In this document: in pieces, positions 1 through 5,431 of the stretch | How positions within the stretch are numbered: the first letter of the stretch is position 1 | Layout of the letters: each line of letters starts with the position of its first letter | NCBI GenBank assembly: GCA_919901875.1 | Contig: CAKKQG010000203.1 | Location: 7,339-15,066 of the forward strand | Length of the DNA stretch: 7,728 nt | Source of the DNA: Anaerolineales bacterium | GTDB lineage: Bacteria; Chloroflexota; Anaerolineae; Anaerolineales; VGOW01 | Direction: 5' to 3' | Translations under genes and position numbers: made by a program | Notes under the pieces: model-generated | The model's database searches: none | What the model was told of the DNA's origin: nothing | The model's input: only the letters and a program-made list of their open reading frames with translations

Positions 1-612
1 GTCGCTTATCCAAGTGGTGATCGTTTCAACGCAAGCATCACGCCCGATCAAGTTCGCGCCCGTGCCACGCAAACCCCGCTCAAAATCCTATTTGTCGGAA
101 ACTTGATTCCACGCAAAGGGCTGCACACACTGTTGGATGCGCTAGAAAAAGTAAGCGGTAATTGGGAATTGGTAATTGTGGGGAATCCGAATATAGATCG
201 ACGCTACACCGAATCGATTCAACGCCGACTTACACCACGCATGAAACTACTTGGCTTGCTTAGCGATACCCAACTCGCCGAGCAATTTGCCACCAGTCAT
301 CTGCTCGCTGTGCCATCACAATACGAAGGTTTCGGGATTGTGTATTTAGAGGGGATGGGGTTTGGCTTGCCAGCAATCACCACCACTTCGGGCGGGGCAA
401 GCGAGATAATCACACACGGGGAAAATGGATTCGTGATTGAAAGAGACGATTCAGAATCGCTCGCACGCAATCTCCAATCTCTAATCTCTAATCGTGATCT
501 TCTGGCTCAGATGAGTCTCAATGCCTTAGAAAGATTCAAAAAACATCCGACATGGGCAGAGAGTATGGGGAAGGTGAGAGAGTTTATAAAACGCATTGCG
601 TATTCCGTATAG
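1..612 (+). CDS. Glycosyltransferase family 4 (GT-B), C-terminal part; 5' end outside window
   Basis: The frame is open from base 1 with no start, so this is the last 203 residues of a longer protein; GT4 enzymes are usually 350-420 residues. The visible part is the C-terminal Rossmann half that binds the nucleotide-sugar donor. It opens into the usual first strand and loop 'ILFVGNLIPRKG' (residues 29-40 of the visible part), where the Arg-Lys pair typically contacts donor phosphates. The EX7E signature follows as 'EGFGIVYLE' (E109, E117), then 'GLPAITTTSGGASEII', the usual donor-site segment. Members transfer a sugar from an NDP-sugar to a lipid-linked or soluble acceptor, often for surface glycans; the substrate cannot be read here. 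A TTG at 103 could be mistaken for a start but lies inside the conserved domain. The last codons fall in a 7-bp repeat array that supplies the TAG stop. Family confidence is high; specificity is unknown. Confidence 0.9.
   Translation, partial: VAYPSGDRFNASITPDQVRARATQTPLKILFVGNLIPRKGLHTLLDALEKVSGNWELVIVGNPNIDRRYTESIQRRLTPRMKLLGLLSDTQLAEQFATSHLLAVPSQYEGFGIVYLEGMGFGLPAITTTSGGASEIITHGENGFVIERDDSESLARNLQSLISNRDLLAQMSLNALERFKKHPTWAESMGKVREFIKRIAYSV
469..496 (+). repeat. Four tandem 7-bp units (AATCTCT type) inside the glycosyltransferase gene
   Basis: The units read AATCTCC (469-475), AATCTCT (476-482), AATCTCT (483-489) and AATCGTG (490-496); the last is diverged. They encode part of a C-terminal helix (around N-L-Q-S-L-I-S-N-R) in a region where GT4 proteins tolerate variation. 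A 7-bp unit shifts frame at each copy, so three units add seven codons without a frameshift. Confidence 0.6.
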
Positions 613-655
613 CGTAACGCACTAATTTACGAAATACGCAATACGGAATACGTCA
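596..655. repeat. Inverted arrays of 7-bp TTNCGTA repeats at convergent gene ends; possible two-way terminator
   Basis: On the plus strand there are three 7-bp units: TTGCGTA (596-602), TTCCGTA (603-609) and TAGCGTA (610-616). On the minus strand there are four: TGACGTA (655-649), TTCCGTA (648-642), TTGCGTA (641-635) and TTTCGTA (634-628). The two arrays face each other and create a perfect 12-bp inverted repeat, CGTATTCCGTAT at 599-610 against 641-652, with a 30-base centre. The hairpin lies exactly between the convergent glycosyltransferase and acyltransferase genes and could stop transcription from both sides, although there is no long T-tract. The repeats encode the last residues and frame the stop codons of both genes. 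Confidence 0.65.
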
Positions 656-1511
656 GTGATCGCATCTTCTCAATTAACCTCTCCGCCTCATCTGTCACTG
701 CTTTCGTCACTTCAACGGGATCAGGGTTCGCCTTCAAAAGATCGGCGGCAAGCAGTGGCGGCGCAAAGGCGACTCGCACGATGTTACGTTGATATGGACG
801 CCACAAAATCTGCAGCGCCGCGCCGAGAAGTTCCTGATCTATTTTCGAGCGGCGCAATTTCGTTAACGGGTTGTGCTGTGCCTCTTCCAATAATACCGCT
901 CCCACAATTGCCACCACAATTTTCATTTGCGGCACAAGACGGGCAAACAAGCCAATGCTCGCTGACCATGAGGCAAGCGATTCAATCGCGCCATCAAGAA
1001 CGAGCGGGTCGGGTTCGATGCGCCCGGCAGGAAAGGTTAACACCGCGCCGCCCTGCTTGATGTAATGAGCAGCAGCGCGAGTCACACTCGCGCGTTGTGT
1101 TGGATCATCGGGCAGATAAAAAATTCGGGACCAAGTGTGCGGCAAAGCGCGAAGGAAGGGACGATCTAAGGCGATGAGGCGCAGATCATTTCGCGGGATC
1201 GAGGCGAACAGGGCAACCGAGTCGGTGAGTCCGGGATGATTGGAAAGAATTAAAGTGGGACCTTCGCGTGGGATATTTTCTACGCCTGCAACTTTCAACC
1301 CGCCCACATAACGCTTGACTAATGTTGCCCCACCCGCTTGCCAGCCACTCGCGCCGACGGCGTCATCGTAGGCAATCACATCGCGCGCAAAAGTTTCGGC
1401 GGCAGGTCGCGCCAGCATCCGCGCGAATCCAAATCGCTTTAATCCCCACGCGCTGAGGAAGTCGTCAATGTTGATTTGAGTTAAAGATTCAAATTGAGAG
1501 GGTTGACTCAC
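627..1511 (-). CDS. PlsC-like lysophospholipid acyltransferase (LPLAT superfamily)
   Basis: The 294-residue protein carries acyltransferase block I as 'NHPGLTD' (N91, H92, D97: the HX4D catalytic pair) and block III as 'FPAGRIEP' (160-167), a variant of the FPEGTRS phosphate-binding loop with Ala for the usual Glu. Such enzymes move an acyl group from acyl-CoA or acyl-ACP to a lysophospholipid or similar acceptor at the inner face of the membrane. No clear signal peptide or transmembrane helix is visible; residues 196-209 (KIVVAIVGAVLLEE) form a hydrophobic strand. The start is a GTG whose GTGA overlaps the TGA of the upstream DUF5615 gene, which suggests translational coupling, since no Shine-Dalgarno is visible. 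It is the last gene of the operon. The final residues (SLTYSVLRIS) come mostly from a 7-bp repeat array and are probably not a conserved part of the fold. The acceptor is unknown; a true PlsC role is only one option. Confidence 0.82.
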   Translation of the reverse strand: MSQPSQFESLTQINIDDFLSAWGLKRFGFARMLARPAAETFARDVIAYDDAVGASGWQAGGATLVKRYVGGLKVAGVENIPREGPTLILSNHPGLTDSVALFASIPRNDLRLIALDRPFLRALPHTWSRIFYLPDDPTQRASVTRAAAHYIKQGGAVLTFPAGRIEPDPLVLDGAIESLASWSASIGLFARLVPQMKIVVAIVGAVLLEEAQHNPLTKLRRSKIDQELLGAALQILWRPYQRNIVRVAFAPPLLAADLLKANPDPVEVTKAVTDEAERLIEKMRSLTYSVLRIS

Positions 1512-1885
1512 TTGAAGTCGGAGAGGTAACGCACGAGGTTGATCATTTCGTCGGCGGTGACGTGATCTAAAAAGTTGGAGAGGCGGCGTAAAAATTCACT
1601 GATTTGGCGCGACGAAAATTGTTCGGAGATTAAGATGCCGTAGTGTGTCCGTTGAGCGGCACGCCATTTCTTGTCAATCTCAAGAAAATCATCCCTGTTA
1701 TAAACGAGGATGGTCATCTTGCGTTCCACCGCATACTCAAGTTGTTCGTCATCGGACTTTTTGAGCATACCAACATCACGGGCGCTAATGGCATTGAAGC
1801 CGCGTTCTCGAAGCAGTTTGGCGATCAGGTTCGTTATATCTTCGTCGGTATAAAGCGAAACGAACAGTTCAATTTCATTTGACAT
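1508..1885 (-). CDS. DUF5615 PIN-like protein, probable toxin of a VapC45-type pair
   Basis: The 125-residue protein has the DUF5615 layout. An acidic cluster 'YTDEDI' (D14, E15, D16) follows the first strand, then 'GFNAISARDVGMLKKSDDEQLEYAVERKMTILVYNRDDF' features: S35/D37, the D45-D46-E47 acidic patch, N63 and D65/D66, and finally 'HYGILIS' (81-87). DUF5615 proteins belong to the PIN-like nuclease superfamily, whose clustered acids bind a metal for RNA cleavage. They commonly sit directly downstream of a DUF433 antitoxin, as here. The ATG overlaps the 3' end of the DUF433 gene by 11 bp and has no visible ribosome binding site, so translation probably depends on the upstream gene. Its TGA overlaps the acyltransferase GTG. 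RNase activity and toxicity are inferred from family and context, not shown by sequence alone. Confidence 0.85.
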   Translation of the reverse strand: MSNEIELFVSLYTDEDITNLIAKLLRERGFNAISARDVGMLKKSDDEQLEYAVERKMTILVYNRDDFLEIDKKWRAAQRTHYGILISEQFSSRQISEFLRRLSNFLDHVTADEMINLVRYLSDFK

Positions 1886-2702
1886 CGTTGAATTTAATGA
1901 TGCCGTCTTCCGTCATGGTGGCATTATGTTTTTTCAGCGCATTCTCAATTTTATTATCTTCGATTTGCTGCTCAATCTCGGCTTGATGATCAAAATAGTA
2001 GCTGATTGCATCGTAGAGTGTTGCTAGACTAACGTGGGAGTATGCGGCGTGAATTTCCTCTAACGAATCGCCTGCTTTCCATAGAGCGACAATTAACCAT
2101 ACAGCGATACTTGCGTCTCGCAAAATCGGTTTGCCGCCGCGAGAGCCTTCACGCCTAATAATATAAGGATGCTCAGTCGGCTGAGATTCAATTAAAAACG
2201 CCGCGACTTGTTCGACCGTGCGATTTTCTTGCGCGGCACGTTCTGCCAAGCGTTTATACGTTTGAGATTCAAGGGTGATTGTGTCACGAGAATCATGAAA
2301 TGTAATCACGCCTTTTTCATCCATTGTCGCGTTATTATTTTTCAGCACATTCTCAATTTTATTGTCTTCAATTTGTTCCTCAATCTCCGCTGGGTGATCG
2401 TGGTAATAGCTGATGGCATCATATAAAGCTGCCATAGAAAGTTGAGGATAGTTTTCGTGAATCAGGTCTAGCGTATCGCCTGCTTTCCACTTCCAAACAA
2501 TCTGCCACACAGGCATACGCGTACCGCGCAAAACAGGTTTGCCGCCCAACACATCCTCGCGCCGTTCAATGTGTGGATGCTCAATAGGTTTCGCCTCAAG
2601 CAACGTCGCCGCCACGTCCTCTATTGCGCGATTTTCTTGCGCGGCGATCTCCGAGAGGCGTTTGTAAGTTTGGGGTTTGAGGTTCACCGAGTAAGTTGTC
2701 AT
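1875..2702 (-). CDS. Duplicated RHH-DUF433 protein, probable antitoxin (VapB45-like)
   Basis: The 275-residue protein is an internal tandem duplication. Each half has an RHH-like head (strand, then 'QTYKRL..E.AAQENR..E.VAA.L') followed by a DUF433 domain (roughly residues 42-113 and 178-249). The halves align without gaps at an offset of 136 residues, about 60% identical by hand count. The first DUF433 keeps the family signature 'GGKPVLRGTRMPVW'; the second reads 'GGKPILRDASIAVW' and has lost the G-T-R core. DUF433 proteins are usually single-domain antitoxins paired with DUF5615 toxins; RHH heads bind operator DNA as dimers. I chose the ATG at 2702 because AAAGGAG sits 7 nt upstream and the RHH strand begins there; a TTG- or GTG-type extension to 2759 would run through the ribosome binding site. 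It heads the operon and probably autoregulates it and neutralises the DUF5615 partner; both are inferences. Confidence 0.82.
   Translation of the reverse strand: MTTYSVNLKPQTYKRLSEIAAQENRAIEDVAATLLEAKPIEHPHIERREDVLGGKPVLRGTRMPVWQIVWKWKAGDTLDLIHENYPQLSMAALYDAISYYHDHPAEIEEQIEDNKIENVLKNNNATMDEKGVITFHDSRDTITLESQTYKRLAERAAQENRTVEQVAAFLIESQPTEHPYIIRREGSRGGKPILRDASIAVWLIVALWKAGDSLEEIHAAYSHVSLATLYDAISYYFDHQAEIEQQIEDNKIENALKKHNATMTEDGIIKFNDVK
1878..2690 (-). repeat. Tandem gene-internal duplication, two units offset by 408 bp
   Basis: Copy 1 spans 2286-2690 and copy 2 spans 1878-2282, on the minus strand. The offset is constant at 408 bp over the whole length, so no indels have accumulated. Some stretches remain close at DNA level, for example around 1947-1967 and 2355-2375, both covering the 'IEDNKIEN' segment. 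The most divergent part is the GTR loop of DUF433, which suggests relaxed constraint on that site in copy 2 rather than uniform decay. Confidence 0.85.
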
Positions 2703-2709
2703 CGCTAAT

Positions 2710-2716
2710 CTCCTTT
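2710..2716 (-). promoter_or_regulatory. Strong ribosome binding site that fixes the antitoxin start
   Basis: On the minus strand AAAGGAG is followed by a 7-nt spacer (ATTAGCG) and ATG at 2702-2700. This is the clearest Shine-Dalgarno in the window and rules out the longer reading frame as the real start. Confidence 0.85.
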
Positions 2717-2733
2717 CAGCATTGCCGCTCACC

Positions 2734-2754
2734 ATTTGCGTGGTTCGCGCAAAT
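2734..2754. promoter_or_regulatory. Inverted repeat upstream of the toxin-antitoxin operon, candidate operator
   Basis: ATTTGCG (2734-2740) and CGCAAAT (2748-2754) form a perfect 7-bp inverted repeat with a 7-bp centre, 17 bases upstream of the ribosome binding site. Its position in the 5' leader suits an operator for the RHH part of the antitoxin or a short mRNA hairpin. Seven-bp arms can arise by chance, so this is tentative. Confidence 0.35.
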
Positions 2755-2761
2755 CCCAAGT

Positions 2762-2798
2762 TTGTTCATTGTCTCATTGTTCATTGTTTCATTGATCA
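2762..2798. repeat. 15-bp tandem repeat in the divergent intergenic region
   Basis: TTGTTCATTGTCTCA (2762-2776) is followed directly by TTGTTCATTGTTTCA (2777-2791), identical at 14 of 15 positions, and then by a partial TTGATCA (2792-2798). Read on the minus strand, the tract is a run of 7- and 8-bp units beginning AATGA. It lies between the two divergent promoters and ends at the palindrome TGATCA. Confidence 0.75.
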
Positions 2799-2818
2799 TA
2801 GCATAACGATTGTATAAT
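2792..2818 (+). promoter_or_regulatory. Sigma-70-type promoter for the thiolase gene
   Basis: A perfect TATAAT lies at 2813-2818, preceded directly by TG. TTGATC at 2792-2797 serves as a -35 (four of six to TTGACA) with a short 15-bp spacer. The predicted transcript start is near 2825, leaving about 23 nt of leader with a weak GGAAAG (2835-2840) 7 nt before the ATG at 2848. Confidence 0.55.
2795..2800 (-). promoter_or_regulatory. Possible -10 box for the toxin-antitoxin operon
   Basis: On the minus strand TATGAT (2800-2795) matches TATAAT at five of six positions and would start transcription near 2788, giving a leader of about 86 nt that contains the 15-bp repeats and the inverted repeat. 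I see no good -35. It overlaps the proposed -35 of the thiolase promoter, so the two would compete. Confidence 0.3.
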
Positions 2819-2847
2819 AAGCCCACTCCCTCTCGGAAAGATTCAAT

Positions 2848-4074
2848 ATGAACGAAGCCGTTATCGTCTCCGCAGTTCGCACACCTATTGGCAAACATGG
2901 CGGCATTTTAAAATCCGCGCGCCCCGATGATCTCGCCGCGCTCGTCATTAGCGAAGTCGTCAAACGCGCCAACATTGAAGCCTCACTCGTCGAAGAAGTT
3001 TATTTAGGTTGCGCCAATCAATCGGGCGAAGATAATCGCAACGTGGCGCGCATGGCAGTTCTGCTCGCCGGATTTCCAACCGACGTTGCCGCCGTCACCT
3101 TCAACCGGCTCTGTGCCTCAAGTTTAGCCGCGCTCAATGCGGCGGCGCGCGCCATCAAAGCGGGCGAGGGCGATGTTTATATTGCGGGTGGAGTCGAGAG
3201 CATGACTCGCGCCCCGTATTCCGTTCCCAAAACCGAAACACCGTTTGCCTTTGGTAACATCACCGCCTGGGATACGACTCTGGGTTGGCGTTACCCGAAT
3301 CAAAAAATAAAAGATCAATACGGAAATGACTCGATGGGCGAGACGGCCGAGAACGTCGCCGCGCTGGAAAAATTTAAACACATCACGCGCGAACAACAAG
3401 ATGCCTTTGCCCTCGAGAGTCACAAACGGGCAATCGCGGCAATTGAAAGTGGAAAGTTCAAGGATGAGATCGTCGGCGTCCCCGTGAAAAATAAAAACGG
3501 GATCACGATCATGGATCGTGATGAGCAGCCGCGATCCGATTCGTCACTCGAATCATTATCAAAATTAAAACCCGCCTTTCGATCAGGGGGCACCGTCACT
3601 GCTGGTAATGCTTCTAGTTTAAATGATGGCGCCTCTGCCGTGCTACTCATGTCTGCGGCGAAGGCGAAAGAACTTAACTTGAAACCGTTAGCGCGTGTGG
3701 TGGCGAGCGCGGCGGCGGGCGTTGACCCGCGCACAATGGGCTTGGGTCCCGTGCCGGCAACACACAAGGCGTTGCAGCGTGCAAATTTAAAAATCGAAGA
3801 TATTGGGCTCATCGAACTCAACGAAGCCTTTGCCATTCAGGCACTCGCCGTGATGCAAGAAGCAAACTTCAAATACGAGATCACTAACGTCAACGGCGGC
3901 GCGATTGCTTTGGGGCATCCACTTGGATCATCGGGCGTGCGAATCGTTTGCACGTTGCTGCATGAGATGAAACGCCGCGCCCCTCACGAGAAGCGACCGT
4001 ATTATGGTTTGGCGACTCTGTGCGTCGGCGTGGGTCAAGGCGAAGCGACAATTGTGGAATGGATAGGAGATTAA
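2848..4074 (+). CDS. Thiolase (acetyl-CoA C-acyltransferase), PcaF/PaaJ-like
   Basis: This complete 408-residue thiolase falls within the usual 390-410 range. The nucleophilic Cys is in '[12 protein letters not shown]' (C89). 'NEAFA' (325-329) is followed by the catalytic His in '[14 protein letters not shown]' (H357) and the second Cys in 'CVGVGQGEA' (C392), where the usual CxGGGQG has one Val. Thiolases condense two acyl-CoAs or cleave a 3-ketoacyl-CoA with CoA in the cytoplasm. The stretch '[27 protein letters not shown]' (143-170) and '[13 protein letters not shown]' (293-305) look more like beta-ketoadipyl-CoA thiolases than like FadA or plain acetoacetyl-CoA thiolases. No other aromatic-degradation or beta-oxidation gene is visible, so the substrate stays open. 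It appears to be a single-gene unit with its own promoter, divergent from the toxin-antitoxin operon. The ATG is the first residue of the fold, so the start is secure. Confidence 0.92.
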   Translation: MNEAVIVSAVRTPIGKHGGILKSARPDDLAALVISEVVKRANIEASLVEEVYLGCANQSGEDNRNVARMAVLLAGFPTDVAAVTFNRLCASSLAALNAAARAIKAGEGDVYIAGGVESMTRAPYSVPKTETPFAFGNITAWDTTLGWRYPNQKIKDQYGNDSMGETAENVAALEKFKHITREQQDAFALESHKRAIAAIESGKFKDEIVGVPVKNKNGITIMDRDEQPRSDSSLESLSKLKPAFRSGGTVTAGNASSLNDGASAVLLMSAAKAKELNLKPLARVVASAAAGVDPRTMGLGPVPATHKALQRANLKIEDIGLIELNEAFAIQALAVMQEANFKYEITNVNGGAIALGHPLGSSGVRIVCTLLHEMKRRAPHEKRPYYGLATLCVGVGQGEATIVEWIGD

Positions 4075-4154
4075 GGATGAAGGATGAATTATCCGAAGGA
4101 CGCTGTGCGCGAAGGATGAATTTTTCATCCTTCTGCCTTCATAATTCATAATTG
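4073..4154 (+). repeat. Short intergenic spacer built of 7-bp repeats with a 10-bp hairpin
   Basis: AAGGATG occurs twice in tandem (4073-4079, 4080-4086), starting within the thiolase stop codon and followed by the diverged AATTATC. At the other end ATAATTC and ATAATTG (4141-4147, 4148-4154) form another 7-bp pair. Between them GAAGGATGAA (4111-4120) and TTCATCCTTC (4124-4133) make a perfect 10-bp stem with a TTT loop. The stem may end thiolase transcription, but no T-tract follows on either strand. Confidence 0.6.
4147..4152 (+). promoter_or_regulatory. Possible -10 box for a leaderless transcript of the REC-GAF-DHp gene
   Basis: CATAAT matches TATAAT at five of six positions and ends 6 nt before the ATG at 4159, so the expected transcript start falls on the A of that ATG. 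No Shine-Dalgarno is visible before the gene. The -35 (TTCATC at 4124-4129) is poor. Confidence 0.35.
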
Positions 4155-4158
4155 GTTT

Positions 4159-5316
4159 ATGGCTAAACCCAACGAAAAAATTTTAGTAGTAGACGACGAT
4201 CTCGACTCGCTTGACCTGATCGGCAAGCAGGTCTTGGGCGCGTCGGGCTATCAGGTGGCGATGGCAACCGACGGCGGCGCGGCGGTTCAACAAGCGATGA
4301 CGATGCAACCGGATATTGTCATCGTCAGCATGAGCTTGCATGGTTTCTCCGGCAAAGATTTTTTAAGCGCACTTAAATCACAAAACTTTGAAGCGCCCGT
4401 CGTTGTCATCGTGCCGCAAAGCGGCGAACAACAAGCCCTCGCCGCGTTTCGTTTAGGCGCGCGTGATTATTTGGTTCGCCCCGTGCGCGAAGCCGAAGTG
4501 ATCACCGTCGTGGATAAACTCTCCGCCGAGATTCGCCTCAAGAAAGAACGCGGACAGCTCCAACAAAAAGTTACTCAAGGTGCGGCAGAGCTGCAAGAGC
4601 GCGTCAAAGAACTCGATACACTTCACAAACTTGGCAAAGCCGTGACGAATCTTAACGACGTGGGCTTACTCTTTAATCGTCTGGTGGAAACCGCGATGCA
4701 AATGACCGGCGCCGAGATGGCGTGGATGTTGTTAGCCGATGAAGCCTCCAAGCAAACGATCCTCTTTGCCGCCAAGAATCTGCCGCCGACGATTCAACTG
4801 CGCCAGCCGTGGGACGATGGCTTAGCGTCACTCGTCATGATGTCGGCTGAACCGTTGAACATCAGTGGCGCAGGAATGAGTCAATTCAAGATCGCCCAGA
4901 TCGCCAAAGCCGCGCTCGTCATGCCGATCAAAGCGCGCGATCAAGTGGTGGGAGTGTTGACCGTCGCCAACAAATCTGCCAAAGCCTTCAGTGATAATCA
5001 TCAAAGTTTGTTGAGCGCCATCACCGATTACGCTTCAATAGCCGTCGTCAACGTGCGCCTCTTTCAGGCGTTGGAACATCGCGCGCGGCAAATGCAGCAA
5101 GCCTACGATGAACTGAAAGCGGCGAAATCGAAAGACGAAGTGGTGCTGGCGTTTGGTCATCAACTGCGCCTGCCGCTTGAACAAGCAAAAGGTTATATCG
5201 CCCTTGCCGTGCAAGAGGGTGGCGCCGCGCTCAATGAACGCTTGCGCGATCACTTTCGCCTTGCCGTCGAACGGATTACAACGGCGATGCAAATGATTGA
5301 TTCATTAGGAAAATAA
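4159..5316 (+). CDS. Degenerate receiver-GAF-DHp signalling protein without ATPase domain
   Basis: This 385-residue cytoplasmic protein has a receiver-like domain (6-122), a helical linker likely to form a coiled coil (123-160), a GAF domain (about 160-305) and a C-terminal helical segment (306-385). The receiver keeps the acidic pocket (D12, D13), but the phosphoacceptor position is Ser ('PDIVIVSMSLHG', S57), the switch Thr is Val (V85) and the conserved Lys is Arg (R107). It is therefore unlikely to be phosphorylated in the normal way. The C-terminus resembles a HisKA dimerisation domain: 'FGHQLRLPLEQAKGYIALA' parallels the H-box, with H334 present but the following acidic residue replaced by Gln. 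It ends before any HATPase motif. It could be a truncated kinase, a phosphotransfer partner or a regulator that dimerises with the related kinase next door. A terminator follows, so it is its own transcription unit. GAF ligand unknown. Confidence 0.85.
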   Translation: MAKPNEKILVVDDDLDSLDLIGKQVLGASGYQVAMATDGGAAVQQAMTMQPDIVIVSMSLHGFSGKDFLSALKSQNFEAPVVVIVPQSGEQQALAAFRLGARDYLVRPVREAEVITVVDKLSAEIRLKKERGQLQQKVTQGAAELQERVKELDTLHKLGKAVTNLNDVGLLFNRLVETAMQMTGAEMAWMLLADEASKQTILFAAKNLPPTIQLRQPWDDGLASLVMMSAEPLNISGAGMSQFKIAQIAKAALVMPIKARDQVVGVLTVANKSAKAFSDNHQSLLSAITDYASIAVVNVRLFQALEHRARQMQQAYDELKAAKSKDEVVLAFGHQLRLPLEQAKGYIALAVQEGGAALNERLRDHFRLAVERITTAMQMIDSLGK

Positions 5317-5331
5317 TTCTAACAGTCTGTC

Positions 5332-5381
5332 GGAGAAACCCGTTTTCTCCGAGAAAACGGGTTTCTTCCCTAAATTTTTTT
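5332..5381 (+). terminator. Strong intrinsic terminator after the REC-GAF-DHp gene
   Basis: GAAACCCGTTTTCTC (5335-5349) is a perfect 15-bp match to the reverse complement at 5351-5365, with one base between arms, so the real loop uses the central TCTCCGAGA. Pairing extends outward through A5334-T5366 and, with a G-T wobble, G5332-C5368. Seven Ts (5375-5381) follow after a 9-base gap. The arm is unusually long and symmetric. Confidence 0.8.
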
Positions 5382-5395
5382 ACGCGATTTTCGCC

Positions 5396-5424
5396 TTAAG
5401 TCGCAGGAACATTACAGGTAAAAT
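5396..5424 (+). promoter_or_regulatory. Possible promoter for the hybrid kinase, leaderless
   Basis: TAAAAT (5419-5424) matches TATAAT at five of six positions and lies 7 nt before the GTG start at 5432; TTAAGT (5396-5401) is a weak -35 with 17-bp spacing. The predicted start is near 5431, leaving essentially no leader. The only SD-like triplet (AGG at 5416-5418) is too far from the GTG. Confidence 0.4.
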
Positions 5425-5431
5425 AACGCTT

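Noticed and set aside
596..655. CRISPR-like or attachment-site array
   Set aside because: Units are 7 bp without spacers, and there is no integrase or cas gene nearby.
656..1060. Plus-strand open frame of 134 codons opposite the acyltransferase
   Set aside because: Low-complexity Arg/Pro/Ser-rich product with no domain, fully antisense to a gene with clear catalytic motifs.
2703..2759. N-terminal extension of the antitoxin frame up to 2759
   Set aside because: It runs through the strong AAAGGAG ribosome binding site and adds residues with no family resemblance; the ATG at 2702 is better placed.
2716..2799. Short minus-strand ORF (MINETMNNETMNK...) ending at the antitoxin ribosome binding site, a possible leader peptide
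   Set aside because: Its repeated residues only mirror the 15-bp DNA repeat, and it has no ribosome binding site of its own. Its stop next to the Shine-Dalgarno is suggestive but may be chance.
3420..3836. Minus-strand open frame of 138 codons inside the thiolase gene
   Set aside because: Antisense to conserved thiolase sequence; product is Ser/Ala-rich with no recognisable motif.
4111..4133. 10-bp hairpin after the thiolase as an intrinsic terminator
   Set aside because: No T-tract follows on either strand and the loop is only three bases; kept only as a hairpin within the repeat spacer.
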